The notes beneath the pieces were generated by a model. The model had not been told where the DNA came from. It made no database searches and worked only from the letters and a program-made list of their open reading frames with translations. Positions 7,715 to 17,038 of a DNA stretch of 45,449 nt are shown here, piece by piece. The stretch spans positions 1 to 45,449 of the forward strand of contig JAABTP010000017.1 in the NCBI GenBank assembly GCA_011389815.1. Direction: 5' to 3'. This DNA comes from Desulfobulbaceae bacterium (GTDB lineage Bacteria > Desulfobacterota > Desulfobulbia > Desulfobulbales > Desulfobulbaceae). Both the position numbers and the translations under genes were made by a program. How positions within the stretch are numbered: the first letter of the stretch is position 1; every line of letters starts with the position of its first letter.

Positions 7715-8077
7715 ATGCAACGGTTCGGACAGAGGAACTCTGTACGTCTCAGGCAAACCAGAGACTTTAACAGGGTGTACCGAAACGGGGACCGGTTATA
7801 CGGAAAAGGATTCACCCTTATCTATTTGGGGGGTGAGCAGAAAGACAGTTGTTTTACCGGGAGCCGATTAGGAATCTCTGTACCGAAAAAGGTTGGGAAT
7901 GCCGTACAGCGCAACAGGATAAAACGGATTATTCGTGAGGCGTTTCGCCTGCACAGGGAGGTGTTCCCCCAAGGCAGCGATATAGTGTTTGCTGTGCGAC
8001 CGGGGTTCCCTCTCACCGGGTTGCAGGCTGTCCGTGATGCGGTTGCCAGTATGACCGGGGCTGAAGGTGCTGAGTAA
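7715..8077 (+). CDS. rnpA: Ribonuclease P protein component
   Basis: 120 residues, the usual length. The motif [26 protein letters not shown] (given in parts: [12 protein letters not shown], then [13 protein letters not shown]) is the RNA-binding RNR signature of the RNase P protein, which together with rnpB RNA matures tRNA 5' ends. The start ATG at 7715 directly precedes the conserved basic [12 protein letters not shown] segment. Its TAA overlaps the start of yidD (TAATG), which suggests translational coupling. Confidence 0.95.
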   Translation: MQRFGQRNSVRLRQTRDFNRVYRNGDRLYGKGFTLIYLGGEQKDSCFTGSRLGISVPKKVGNAVQRNRIKRIIREAFRLHREVFPQGSDIVFAVRPGFPLTGLQAVRDAVASMTGAEGAE

Positions 8078-8406
8078 TGTGTGGTTGTTCTCATGATCAG
8101 CATAATCAGCATAACCGGCATGAGCATTCTGAGCCATTACAGGCAGAAGACCTGGGGATGGTGGAGGTGATGCAATCCCCAAAAAAGACAGGTCTTGCGG
8201 CGTTTCTTTTGCTTTTCCTGGTAAAAGGGTACCGTTACGGTATCTCGCCGCTCTTCCCACCCAGCTGTCGCTATGTACCGACCTGTTCGGAATATGCTGT
8301 TGAGGCCATTGCCCGGTACGGTGCGCTACGTGGGGGATGGCTTTCTCTTTCCCGTATTCTGCGTTGTCATCCCTTTGTCGCTGGCGGCTATGACCCGGTT
8401 GAATAG
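8077..8406 (+). CDS. yidD: Membrane protein insertion efficiency factor YidD
   Basis: The 109-residue product carries the YidD core: [30 protein letters not shown], and RILRCHPF with the conserved Cys residues. YidD assists Sec/YidC-dependent insertion at the inner membrane face. The core starts near residue 35. The first 20 residues ([20 protein letters not shown]) are an unusual Cys/His-rich extension that could bind metal. A shorter start at the in-frame ATG at 8158 or 8170 would remove it, but the TAATG overlap with rnpA supports 8077. yidC follows after 67 bases. Confidence 0.92.
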   Translation: MCGCSHDQHNQHNRHEHSEPLQAEDLGMVEVMQSPKKTGLAAFLLLFLVKGYRYGISPLFPPSCRYVPTCSEYAVEAIARYGALRGGWLSLSRILRCHPFVAGGYDPVE

Positions 8407-8473
8407 TTTTTGTACTCTCCGTTCTCAATAATTCCTCTCTCTGGAACCTACCTATTTCAAGGAAAAATTTTTC

Positions 8474-10210
8474 ATGGACATGCAACGGGCCTTTTTGGCT
8501 ATTATTATTTCATTTGTTATCCTGATAGGGTATCAATCGTTCTTTATGCCCCCGGCGCCACCAGTTGCTCCGGGGCAGCTTGAGCAGCAGGGAAATACAG
8601 GTACAAGAGATACTACTGGTACGGTGCAACAGGGTGAGAGCGCAACCAGTGCGGTTGTATCGACTGACTCTGTTCCTGGAGGTCAGGCAGGACAAGCTTC
8701 GGTAATGCAGGCTCAGGCAACACAGAATGTTGTTGTAAATCTTGATGCCCGTGAGATTGTCGTTGAGACTCCTTTGTATACAGCTGTTTTTTTTGAGCAG
8801 GGCGGTGGTCTGAAAAGTTTTGTCCTGAAAAAATATCAGACAGCAAAGGCAGAAGATGCACCTCCGATGGAGATGATTACAACCAGTAATCCTGCTGAAT
8901 TTCCTATGGTCTTTTCTCTGGACAACGGGGCAGGCCAGGATCTCTTATTTTTTCAGGCTGAGACAGATTCTGTCCGGGTTGATGAAGGAGGAACCGGCAA
9001 GTTAATCATGACTGCGGACCAGGACAACGGGATAGAGATTGAACGGCATCTCACTTTTACTTCAAACACCTATCTCATTGATAGCAGGTATGTGATCAGA
9101 AATACTGGCGCAGTACCGCTTCAGATAAGTCCGGCCCTGGCAATGACCAATGCCCCGTTTTCTTCTGGTGCTGCTGGTGGTGGCCTGGCTGGTGCTTCTG
9201 CTGGCGTGTTTAACGGACCCAGTGCCTACATTAATGGTGAACTGGAGGAGATTGATAGAGACGACCTGATTGACAGACCGTTTTTAATGCAGGGAGATCT
9301 GAGTTGGGCCGCCCATGTGGATAGTTATTTTATGTGCGCCCTGATCCCTGCCAAAGGAAATATTGGTTCTTTTACTGCTGTGGGCCAGGAAAAGGTTCGT
9401 ACTGTCCTGGCAGGCGGTATTACGAAATTGCTCCCTGATGAAACCAGGGAGTTTCACTATGAGGGATATTTTGGTCCCAAAAAATTAGCATATTTAAAGG
9501 AAACCGGCTATAAGCTTGCAGAGGCAATTAATTTTGGCTGGTTTGATATTCTGGCTAAGCCAATGTTGTACCTCCTGAACTTTTTTCATTCTATTCTGGG
9601 AAACTACGGTATTGCCATTATCCTTTTAACCTGTCTGATTAAGGGCACTTTCTGGCCTATTACTCAGAAAGGGATGAAGTCCATGAAGAATATGCAGAAG
9701 TTGCAGCCCAAGGTTGCAAAGCTCCGGGAAAAACATAAGGATGATCCGGCCAGGATGAATCAGGAAATGATGGCCTTATATAAAACCTATAAGGTTAATC
9801 CCGTGGGTGGCTGTTTGCCCATGCTGATTCAGATTCCTTTTTTCTTTGCACTCTATCGGGTATTGATGGCAGCCATTGAATTACGTCATGCTCCCTTTAT
9901 GCTGTGGATTAATGACCTGTCAGCACCGGATCGTTTGATGATAGGCTTTGATATTCCAGTGTTACACGGGATCCCGGTGCTGACGATTTTGATGGGTGCT
10001 TCTATGTATTTACAGCAGAAGATGACACCAACAACAGCTGATCCGACCCAGGCCAGGATTATGCAGTTCTTGCCAATTATTTTTACTGTGATGTTTATTA
10101 ATTTTGCATCAGGTCTGGTTCTGTATTGGTTTGTTAATAACCTGCTTTCAATTCTTCAGCAGCAGTTGATTAATCGACAGACAGGCAAAGGAGCCGTCGC
10201 AACTGGCTAA
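8474..10210 (+). CDS. yidC: Membrane protein insertase YidC
   Basis: The 578-residue product has the Gram-negative YidC layout. TM1 is at about residues 5-24 (FLAIIISFVILIGYQSFF). A linker rich in Gln, Gly and Thr follows, then the large periplasmic beta domain (about 75-350). The 60KD_IMP insertase core (about 365-565) includes the conserved NYGIAIILLTCLIKG and the cytoplasmic KPKVAKLREKHKDDP-like helical hairpin. YidC inserts inner-membrane proteins alone or with SecYEG. The presence of a periplasmic domain supports a didermic organism. It lies in the rpmH-mnmE operon. Confidence 0.96.
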   Translation: MDMQRAFLAIIISFVILIGYQSFFMPPAPPVAPGQLEQQGNTGTRDTTGTVQQGESATSAVVSTDSVPGGQAGQASVMQAQATQNVVVNLDAREIVVETPLYTAVFFEQGGGLKSFVLKKYQTAKAEDAPPMEMITTSNPAEFPMVFSLDNGAGQDLLFFQAETDSVRVDEGGTGKLIMTADQDNGIEIERHLTFTSNTYLIDSRYVIRNTGAVPLQISPALAMTNAPFSSGAAGGGLAGASAGVFNGPSAYINGELEEIDRDDLIDRPFLMQGDLSWAAHVDSYFMCALIPAKGNIGSFTAVGQEKVRTVLAGGITKLLPDETREFHYEGYFGPKKLAYLKETGYKLAEAINFGWFDILAKPMLYLLNFFHSILGNYGIAIILLTCLIKGTFWPITQKGMKSMKNMQKLQPKVAKLREKHKDDPARMNQEMMALYKTYKVNPVGGCLPMLIQIPFFFALYRVLMAAIELRHAPFMLWINDLSAPDRLMIGFDIPVLHGIPVLTILMGASMYLQQKMTPTTADPTQARIMQFLPIIFTVMFINFASGLVLYWFVNNLLSILQQQLINRQTGKGAVATG

Positions 10211-10324
10211 GAGAATATTCTATTTCGCTTTTCAGTCTTACTGATTTGGGACATGAGAAGGTGAAATAAGCAGATGACGTGGTCGGGGTTTCCCAGCCAT
10301 TTTCATAGAAGAGGAACCGTTTAC

Positions 10325-11239
10325 ATGGTACAAGGAAAAGATTTTTACGGCGGCACTGTTACAGATGCTATTGCCGAGGCTTGTCAACAGCTTTCGATTT
10401 CTCAGGATGCATTGGATATTGAAATCCTGGAAACCGGATCGTCAGGAATTTTTGGACTATGTCGTAAAAAAGCGCATATCCGGGTAACAAAGAGGGAAGA
10501 GCAACAGGATGTTGCTGAGCAGGAACAAGCACAAGAGGCCCGAACGCAATCTGGGCAGAAGAGCAGGCAAAAGACAGCAGAACAGGCTGAAAGTGCAGAT
10601 CCCACTGTTCGTAAAGACAGTGGACGTAAAGAAAGTGGCTCGAAAGAAGATGGTAAGAAAACAGCACCACGGTCTGCACGGCATGCAGAGGCTGATCAGC
10701 CTCCGCCTGAACTTCCTTCTGAAGAACGTATGGCAGAGATTCAGGAAGACATCTCAACCATGCTGGAGCTGATGGGGTTTCCCTCAACAGTGACTGTTAT
10801 TCTGAAAAAATACACTGTTGCCTGCCATATCAGTGAGGAGTATGAGGAAGAGCTTGTGGGCAGAGAGGGCAGGACCCTGGACAGCCTGCAATATTTGTTG
10901 CGCAAAATGACCTCCAGACATCTGCCAGACCGGATTATGCTCTCCCTTGATGTGGGTACCTATCGGGAGCGTCGGGCTGAGGAGCTGAAAGAATTGGCTC
11001 TGGAGCTGGCAGCACAGGTCAGGGAAGAAGGCAAGACTCAGGCTATACCGGCTTTAAATCCTTCAGAGCGACGGGTAGTGCATATGGTGCTACAGGAGGA
11101 TAAGACCATTCGTAGTCGTTCTGTGGGAGCAGGCCTGTTTAAAAAAGTGCTGATTTATAAGCCTGGGAAAAAGAAATCCTTTCCTCGCAAGGGAAAGGGA
11201 AAAAAGGGACAGCAGGCTGAACGTACTTCAGAAAGCTGA
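10325..11239 (+). CDS. jag: Jag / KhpB-type RNA-binding protein
   Basis: A 304-residue protein if started at the ATG at 10325, preferred because AGAGGA lies nine bases upstream and because the Jag_N domain (GKDFYGGTVTDAIAEACQQL) starts immediately. An in-frame ATG at 10274 has no good ribosome site. Order of domains: Jag_N at 1-50, a long charged Gln/Lys/Ser-rich linker at about 60-145, a KH domain at about 150-225 (LVGREGRTLDSLQYLLRK), and R3H at about 230-285 (LNPSERRVVHMVLQ). The end is very basic. The protein binds RNA in the cytoplasm. Its place between yidC and mnmE is the usual one. Confidence 0.93.
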   Translation: MVQGKDFYGGTVTDAIAEACQQLSISQDALDIEILETGSSGIFGLCRKKAHIRVTKREEQQDVAEQEQAQEARTQSGQKSRQKTAEQAESADPTVRKDSGRKESGSKEDGKKTAPRSARHAEADQPPPELPSEERMAEIQEDISTMLELMGFPSTVTVILKKYTVACHISEEYEEELVGREGRTLDSLQYLLRKMTSRHLPDRIMLSLDVGTYRERRAEELKELALELAAQVREEGKTQAIPALNPSERRVVHMVLQEDKTIRSRSVGAGLFKKVLIYKPGKKKSFPRKGKGKKGQQAERTSES

Positions 11240-11251
11240 CGATACCGTCTG

Positions 11252-12652
11252 ATGATACCGTCTGACGATACCATAGCAGCCATTGCCACAGCTCCTGGGG
11301 TCGGCGGTATTGGGGTGGTTCGTATCAGTGGGTCTGCTGCTGGTGCGATTTTACGCAGGCTTTTTCAGCCCCACCGGCCAGAAAATCTGCATGCTGCTGG
11401 TTCATTGCCCAGTCATAAGCTCTGTTACGGTACAGTACAAAGTCGTGATGGTGTTGTGCTTGACGAGGTCATGGCTGTTTTTATGCAAGGGCCTCATACC
11501 TATACCCGTGAAGATGTGGCTGAGATTCAATGCCATGGGAGTTATCTGGTTCAACAGACTATCCTGGCAGAGATCCTGGCAGCAGGGGCAAGGGCTGCTG
11601 AACCGGGTGAATTCACCAAACGGGCCTTTCTTGCCGGTCGCATTGATCTGACCCAGGCTGAGGCGGTTATCGACCTTTTGCAGGCCCAGAGTATGGGGGG
11701 GGTTGAGTTAGCTGTTGGGCAGCTTCAAGGTCGCTTACATGAGCGTATTACCGCAATTCGGGATGCTCTTGTTGAGGTGTTAGCAATTGTTGAGCTGGCT
11801 CTTGATTTTCCTGATGATGAGACAGATATTCTTGATGCAGATCGTTTACTTAGCCAATTACAAGAACAGGTTGAGCAGCCCCTCCAGACCCTGCTTGCCT
11901 TGGCTGATCAGGGCAGGGTGATCCGGGAAGGGGTCAAGGCGGTGATTGCGGGCCGTCCCAATGTGGGCAAATCAAGCCTGCTCAATCAGCTGCTGCAGGA
12001 AGAACGGGCCCTGGTGACTGAGATTCCCGGAACAACCCGTGATACCATTGAAGAGCTGATCTCTGTTCACGGAATCCCTGTTCATCTGGTTGATACGGCT
12101 GGCATTCGGGAGCATAAAGATGCTGTGGAAGAGTTGGGTATTGAGCGGGCCCGCCAGAAGATGGGGGAAGCGGATTTGGTACTCTTTGTGGTTGATGCCA
12201 GTCAGGGGCTGACAGAGGTTGATCAGGCCCTGTATTCTTCCCTGGGAGAGCGAAAGCGGGTTGTGGTGTTGAATAAGGTTGATATTGCGGATAAGGCTTT
12301 GCTCCAGGATCTGGGCGATTTTTTTGCCCCAGCACCTCTGGTTCAGACCGCAGCTAAGAACGCTGTCGGCATCATTCAGCTTAGGGAAACCGTGTATCAG
12401 ACAATAATCGGCGAAGTAGAAGAGATGGGTGAACGGATTTCCTGTGCTCCTAACCTTCGCCATAAAATGGTCCTGGAAAAGACCTTGGCAGCCTGTGAGC
12501 AGGTTAAACAGACCTTATTGATGGCTGGCCCTGCTGATCTGCTGGCAGTCGATCTGCGGGCCGCTTTAGATTATCTTGCTGATATTGTTGGCCTGACCAC
12601 ACCTGATGATGTTCTTGATGTCCTCTTTACGCGCTTTTGTATTGGGAAATAA
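11252..12652 (+). CDS. mnmE: tRNA modification GTPase MnmE
   Basis: 466 residues. An N-terminal folate-binding domain starts at IAAIATAPGVGGIGVVRISG. The G domain lies inside a helical domain and shows G1 GRPNVGKSS, G2 GTTRDT, G3 DTAG and G4 NKVD. The C-terminus FTRFCIGK carries the conserved catalytic Cys motif. With MnmG it installs cmnm5U at the wobble position of tRNAs. The start region has a short direct repeat (GATACCGTCTGA twice) between jag and mnmE, so the start is moderately certain. Confidence 0.96.
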   Translation: MIPSDDTIAAIATAPGVGGIGVVRISGSAAGAILRRLFQPHRPENLHAAGSLPSHKLCYGTVQSRDGVVLDEVMAVFMQGPHTYTREDVAEIQCHGSYLVQQTILAEILAAGARAAEPGEFTKRAFLAGRIDLTQAEAVIDLLQAQSMGGVELAVGQLQGRLHERITAIRDALVEVLAIVELALDFPDDETDILDADRLLSQLQEQVEQPLQTLLALADQGRVIREGVKAVIAGRPNVGKSSLLNQLLQEERALVTEIPGTTRDTIEELISVHGIPVHLVDTAGIREHKDAVEELGIERARQKMGEADLVLFVVDASQGLTEVDQALYSSLGERKRVVVLNKVDIADKALLQDLGDFFAPAPLVQTAAKNAVGIIQLRETVYQTIIGEVEEMGERISCAPNLRHKMVLEKTLAACEQVKQTLLMAGPADLLAVDLRAALDYLADIVGLTTPDDVLDVLFTRFCIGK

Positions 12653-12867
12653 CCAGGCCAGGTTGCTTTCCAGGGGGTATATTAAGGGTTAAAAAAATTG
12701 AACCAATTCTGGGTTGAAAACACTTTTCAGCTTGACATATTTACCCCTCCCATTGTACTAAGTATAGTGTGGTTCTGTATAGCTGAGCTAATAACTGCTT
12801 TGTAATTATACAGGAAATTGGGTTGATTTTTACGATAAAACCATAAGTTTTTTTTGGAGGAGAAGTT

Positions 12868-13077
12868 ATGGAGATCAGATTAAACGGAGAATCTCGTTTT
12901 ATTGATAAGGTAACGAATTTGAGCGTTGCTGGTTTGCTGGAAATGGAGCAGGTGGCATCCCCTGAGATGGTGGCAGTACAACTCAACGGCGAGATCGTTG
13001 ATCGGGGCACCTACCAAAATACCATGATAGTGGACAGGAACGAGGTTGATTTCCTGTATTTTATGGCAGGTGGCTGA
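12868..13077 (+). CDS. ThiS-family sulfur carrier protein
   Basis: 69 residues with a ubiquitin-like beta-grasp pattern (MEIRLNGESRF, VAVQLNGEIVDR, VDFLYFMAGG) and the terminal Gly-Gly that is adenylated and thiocarboxylated. TTTTTTTTGGAGGAG lies upstream, a strong ribosome site. The partner E1 enzyme (13225) and a TusA-like protein (14095) follow. Such sets serve thiamine, cysteine or homocysteine sulfur donation; no thiazole synthase is present, so the pathway is not settled. A TTGACA at 12734-12739 may belong to its promoter, but no -10 element is well placed. Confidence 0.88.
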   Translation: MEIRLNGESRFIDKVTNLSVAGLLEMEQVASPEMVAVQLNGEIVDRGTYQNTMIVDRNEVDFLYFMAGG

Positions 13078-13104
13078 GAGTAATCTCTGGTAACTCTGTT
13101 GAGA

Positions 13105-13153
13105 TTCCTGTGCTCTTTACCTTGAGGAATAATTTGGGTAAAGGGCACAGGAA
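13105..13153. promoter_or_regulatory. Long inverted repeat between thiS-like gene and E1 gene
   Basis: TTCCTGTGCTCTTTACC (13105-13121) pairs with GGTAAAGGGCACAGGAA (13137-13153) at 16 of 17 positions, plus one G-U, around a 15-base loop. A second hairpin, ACAGGAT/ATCCTGT, lies at 13174-13194. They could modulate expression of the downstream E1 gene or stabilise the thiS-like mRNA end. No T-run follows either stem, so simple termination is less likely. Confidence 0.6.
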
Positions 13154-13224
13154 AGCTGTTTATAAAAAATTTTACAGGATGTTCAATATCCTGTGTACAG
13201 CAAACTGATTATTTGAACGAATTA

Positions 13225-14034
13225 ATGGTGCAATTAACCGACACGCAGCTGGATCGTTACAGCCGTCATATTATTCTTCAGGAAGTAGGTCCAGAGGGGC
13301 AGGAAAAACTCATGAATGCCCGGGTGCTGGTTATCGGTGCTGGTGGTTTGGGATCTCCGATTGCTCTTTATCTTGCTGCGGCCGGAGTAGGTTGCATAGG
13401 TATTGTAGATGCAGATGTTGTTGAGATATCGAATCTGCAAAGACAGGTGATTCATTTTTCAAGTGATATGCAACGTCCAAAGGTTGAGTCTGCTGCTGAA
13501 AAAATGCGTGCTATCAACCCTGATATTGAAGTAAATACCTACAAAATATATCTCAATGCTTCAAATATACAAGAAATAATAAGTGGCTACGATTTTGTTC
13601 TGGACGGTACTGATAACTTTGCCACCAAATTTTTGATTAACGATGCCTGCGTAATGGCTGGTTTGCCTTTCTCGCATGGCGGTATCTTACGTTTTGATGG
13701 TCAGACCATGACAGTTCTTCCTGGTCACTCTTCCTGCTATCGTTGTTCTTTCAGGCAGCCCCCGCCTCCTGATGCGGTTCCCAGTTGTTCACAGGCCGGG
13801 GTGCTCGGTGCCATCGCTGGTATGCTGGGAACGATTCAGGCTGCGGAAGCCCTTAAATTTATTACTGGAGCCGGAACCCTTCTCACAGATACTCTTCTTA
13901 CCTTTGATGCCAAAAATATGCATTTCCGGCGGGTGAGTCTGAAAAAACGCTCCGACTGTCCTCTTTGTGGAGAAAATCCCACGCTGCATGAGCTTGAAGA
14001 AGGGGATCGGGCAACCTGTGACCTGTCAGCTTGA
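13225..14034 (+). CDS. ThiF/MoeB/HesA-family sulfur-carrier adenylyltransferase
   Basis: 269 residues from the ATG at 13225; a TTG at 13213 is an alternative. No strong ribosome site is visible. The E1-like fold shows RYSRHIILQEVG, nucleotide loop GAGGLGSP, DADVVEISNLQRQ, DGTDNFATKF, the catalytic-Cys region PSCSQAGVLG, and a zinc site made of CYRC and CPLC. It adenylates the C-terminal Gly of a ThiS/MoaD-type carrier, most likely the one encoded just upstream. Length and zinc site fit MoeB/ThiF equally well, so no symbol is given. Confidence 0.9.
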   Translation: MVQLTDTQLDRYSRHIILQEVGPEGQEKLMNARVLVIGAGGLGSPIALYLAAAGVGCIGIVDADVVEISNLQRQVIHFSSDMQRPKVESAAEKMRAINPDIEVNTYKIYLNASNIQEIISGYDFVLDGTDNFATKFLINDACVMAGLPFSHGGILRFDGQTMTVLPGHSSCYRCSFRQPPPPDAVPSCSQAGVLGAIAGMLGTIQAAEALKFITGAGTLLTDTLLTFDAKNMHFRRVSLKKRSDCPLCGENPTLHELEEGDRATCDLSA

Positions 14035-14094
14035 TCGAATGTATACTCGACATCTGTCGTGGTTACACATCACACTACATCCAGCAATAACAAT

Positions 14095-14322
14095 ATGAAA
14101 GCAGATAGATTTGAAGATTTGAGTGGCGTGAGATGTCCTCTGAATTATGCGAAAACAAAGATGCTTCTAAGTAATATGGAATCAGGTCAGACCTTGGAGA
14201 TTATTCTGGACGACGGGCCTCCCATCAGAAACGTACCTGGTTCCGTACAACAGGAAGGGCATGTGATTTTATGTCAGGAAAAGCAGGGCGATCAGTGGAA
14301 TGTGGTGATCAAAAAGGTGTAA
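14095..14322 (+). CDS. TusA/SirA-family sulfur transfer protein
   Basis: 75 residues from the ATG at 14095. A GTG at 14059 would add 12 low-complexity residues and is less likely. The core DLSGVRCPLNYAKTKMLL has the single conserved Cys of TusA-family proteins in a CPLN context (usual CPxP). It continues with GQTLEIILDDGPPIRNVP as in this family. TusA relays persulfide sulfur. Its position after a ThiS-like carrier and its E1 suggests it delivers sulfur to that carrier, as proposed for similar clusters in sulfate reducers; this is inference. Confidence 0.85.
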   Translation: MKADRFEDLSGVRCPLNYAKTKMLLSNMESGQTLEIILDDGPPIRNVPGSVQQEGHVILCQEKQGDQWNVVIKKV

Positions 14323-14512
14323 TTTCCTGCGGATTTTCCAAGCAATTATCAGGGCAAAGCTGAGAGGGTGTACCCTTTCGCTGAAACTACGGTTTTTCTT
14401 TTTTTAACGGAAGAGGAAGATATTCTTCATGCCGTTGATCCTCTATTACCGTATTCATTCTTGAACGAGTGAAAACGGGCATTTTTTCCCTTTCTTCAAA
14501 AAATGATAAGCT

Positions 14513-15685
14513 ATGAAGCTGCATGAATATCAGGCAAAAGAACTTTTCAGCCGTTACGACCTGCCCATCCCGGAAGGGTGGCTGGCAAAAACACCGGAAA
14601 AGGCTATGAAGTATGTGAGGGAGCATGTGGGCAAAGAGGGGTTCCCCATTGCCATTAAGGCCCAGGTACATGCTGGTGGCCGGGGGAAATCCGGGGGAAT
14701 TTTGATTGCCTCGAACATGGAAGATGCCTGTAAGGCGGTTCACTCCATTCACGGGATGACACTTAAAACGCCGCAAACTGTGGGAGAAGGCACCACAGTG
14801 AATAAGCTTCTTTTAGAAAAGGGCGTTGCTATTGAGCGTGAGTTTTATCTTTCCATATTGCCGGATTCCTCAACCGGCTCTTTCCTTATCATTGCCTCAG
14901 CAGCAGGAGGCATGGATATTGAAGAGGTAGCTGCAACCCGGCCTGAAAAAATTATCCGGGTTCAGGTTGATCCCTTGGTGGGACTCCAGGCCTATCAAAA
15001 ACGAAGACTTGCCTATGCGCTTGGTTTGAGCGGCGAGCTCTTTGCCTCATTTTCTTCGCTTCTCTCTGATTTGTACCGAGCTGTGATGGAAAACGATCTC
15101 CTGCTGGCAGAGATCAATCCCCTGGCCTTGACTTCTGACGAGGATTTTTTTCTGATTGATGCCAAGGCTGAGGTGGATTCCAATGCTCTGTATCGACAAA
15201 AGGCATTGCTCGCCCTGTATGACAGTTCGGAGGATGATCCGCTGGAGCTGGAAGCGCGAAAGTATGGGTTGCATTATATCAGGTTGCATGGAAATATAGG
15301 GACTATTGTTAACGGTGCAGGTCTGGCCATGGCAAGCATGGATATCATCCAACAGGCCGGAGCAGAACCTGCAAACTTCCTTGATGTGGGGGGCGGTGCC
15401 AATGAAAACATGATTGAACATGGCTTTCAGATCCTGCTCTCAGATCCCCATGTTGAAGCAATCCTGATTAATATATTTGGCGGGATTTTGCGCTGCGATA
15501 TTCTGGCTGCCGGTGTTGTGGCTGCGGCCCAAAAGGTTGGCTTGCAATTACCGGTTGTGGTTCGGATGGAAGGAACCAATGCGGCTGAAGGCAGAAAAAT
15601 ATTAGCTGAATCCGGCCTGGATCTGATCACGGCAACAGATGTGGATGATGCATCGGCAAAATTAAAGGCATTGGGATTCGCTTGA
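14513..15685 (+). CDS. sucC: Succinate-CoA ligase (ADP-forming) beta subunit
   Basis: 390 residues, matching SucC. MKLHEYQAKELFSRY opens the ATP-grasp domain. GHVHAGGRGKSGG-type motif is seen as AQVHAGGRGKSGGI at about 48, and the CoA-ligase domain has IVNGAGLAMASMDI and NIFGGILRCD near the end. With SucD it interconverts succinyl-CoA and succinate with substrate-level phosphorylation in the TCA cycle. The alpha subunit gene is not adjacent: a DUF1566 gene lies between (15712-17013), which is unusual. Confidence 0.95.
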   Translation: MKLHEYQAKELFSRYDLPIPEGWLAKTPEKAMKYVREHVGKEGFPIAIKAQVHAGGRGKSGGILIASNMEDACKAVHSIHGMTLKTPQTVGEGTTVNKLLLEKGVAIEREFYLSILPDSSTGSFLIIASAAGGMDIEEVAATRPEKIIRVQVDPLVGLQAYQKRRLAYALGLSGELFASFSSLLSDLYRAVMENDLLLAEINPLALTSDEDFFLIDAKAEVDSNALYRQKALLALYDSSEDDPLELEARKYGLHYIRLHGNIGTIVNGAGLAMASMDIIQQAGAEPANFLDVGGGANENMIEHGFQILLSDPHVEAILINIFGGILRCDILAAGVVAAAQKVGLQLPVVVRMEGTNAAEGRKILAESGLDLITATDVDDASAKLKALGFA

Positions 15686-15711
15686 TGTCATAATAAGACT
15701 GGAAAGAATAC

Positions 15712-17013
15712 GTGAAGAATTCTATCAATCCGGTCACAGCAGGATTACTGCTGGCAGGATTATTTATGGCAACTGACGCCTTCTGGGTTCAAGAGTTCGC
15801 AGCAGAAAATTCCGGTGCTGCCGCGTTGCAGGGGACTTTTTCTCTGCTGCTTTTGAACGGCTCTTCAACAACAGAAACAGCTCTGAGTTACCCGATTGTG
15901 GATACAGGGGTGAGTGATTATTACAGCAACAACTCTCTCTTGGCCTCCACTCCGGCGACCGGTGAAGCCTTTTACGGTCAGGATGCTCATTATAACGGCA
16001 ATCAGCCTTCGTATACGGATAACGGAGACGAAACCATTACTGATAATGTCACCGGCCTGATGTGGCAACAGGACATGGGAGATAAGATGACGTGGTCAGA
16101 AGCCAACACCTTAGCATCAAGTTCAACCCTTGGTGGCTATACCGATTGGCGGTTGCCCACGATCAAAGAACTGTATTCGCTGATTTTGTTCACCGGAGCA
16201 AAAGGAGACGGCAGCGATCCAGATACCTATACCCTGTTTATTAATACCGACTATTTTGTTCAGCCCTTTGGTGATACAAGCAGCGGAGAACGGATTATGG
16301 ACGCTCAAACCTGGTCGGCCACCGAATATGTGGGCACGACCATGGATGGAGATGCAACGGTCTTTGGGGTGAATTTCATTGACGGCAGGATCAAGGGATA
16401 TCCGAAATACGATCCTCCTGCGAATACTGCCAGCGAAAGCACTGCGTATTTTCGTTTGGTGCGCGGAAATACTGACTACGGAACAAATAATTTTGTTGAT
16501 AACGAAGACGGAACAATCTCTGACCTTGCCACGGGCCTGATGTGGCAGCAGGCCGATGATGGAAGCGCTCGTAACTGGGAAGATGCACTGGCCTATGCTG
16601 AAGCCCTTGAGCTGGCTGGTCATGATGATTGGCGGCTCCCGAATCCAAAAGAACTGCAAAGTATTGTTGATTACTCCCGTTCACCGGATGAAACCGGGAC
16701 TGCTGCTATTGATCCGTTGTTTTCCACAACGCAAATTGTAGATCCGGACGGAAATCCGCAGTATCCATATTTCTGGACCGGAACTACGCATCTTGACAGT
16801 TATAATCCTCTGGTCTATGACAAGGCGGTGTATATTGCTTTTGGCGAGGCCCAGGGCAAAATTGACGATGTGCTGTACGATGTCCACGGGGCCGGAGCGC
16901 AGCGCAGTGATCCTAAATTCGGTGATTCAGAAAGTTTTCCAGATTATCTCGGCCCTCAAGGGGATGTTCGTTATATGTTGAATTATGTGCGATGTGTCCG
17001 CGATATAGATTAA
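15712..17013 (+). CDS. DUF1566 (Lcl C-terminal) surface-type protein
   Basis: 433 residues from a GTG start with GGAAAG upstream. The N-terminus has a hydrophobic stretch (TAGLLLAGLFMATDAFW) that may be a signal or anchor. Two DUF1566 units follow: DNGDETITDNVTGLMWQQ with GYTDWRLPTIKELYSLI (about residues 103-245), and DNEDGTISDLATGLMWQQ with GHDDWRLPNPKELQSIVDY (about 262-430). The family has a C-type-lectin-like fold and occurs in secreted or surface-bound proteins. It sits 26 bases from sucC and 25 bases from sucD on the same strand, so it is probably co-transcribed with them. A functional link to succinate-CoA ligase is not obvious. Confidence 0.85.
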   Translation: MKNSINPVTAGLLLAGLFMATDAFWVQEFAAENSGAAALQGTFSLLLLNGSSTTETALSYPIVDTGVSDYYSNNSLLASTPATGEAFYGQDAHYNGNQPSYTDNGDETITDNVTGLMWQQDMGDKMTWSEANTLASSSTLGGYTDWRLPTIKELYSLILFTGAKGDGSDPDTYTLFINTDYFVQPFGDTSSGERIMDAQTWSATEYVGTTMDGDATVFGVNFIDGRIKGYPKYDPPANTASESTAYFRLVRGNTDYGTNNFVDNEDGTISDLATGLMWQQADDGSARNWEDALAYAEALELAGHDDWRLPNPKELQSIVDYSRSPDETGTAAIDPLFSTTQIVDPDGNPQYPYFWTGTTHLDSYNPLVYDKAVYIAFGEAQGKIDDVLYDVHGAGAQRSDPKFGDSESFPDYLGPQGDVRYMLNYVRCVRDID

Positions 17014-17038
17014 AACTAAAGAAGCAGGTATCTAACCC

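Noticed and set aside
14350-14410. CTGAGAGGGTGTACCC resembling part of a TPP riboswitch upstream of sucC
   Set aside because: The second conserved half (GAACCTGAT and the closing stem) is missing, and sucC is not a thiamine gene.
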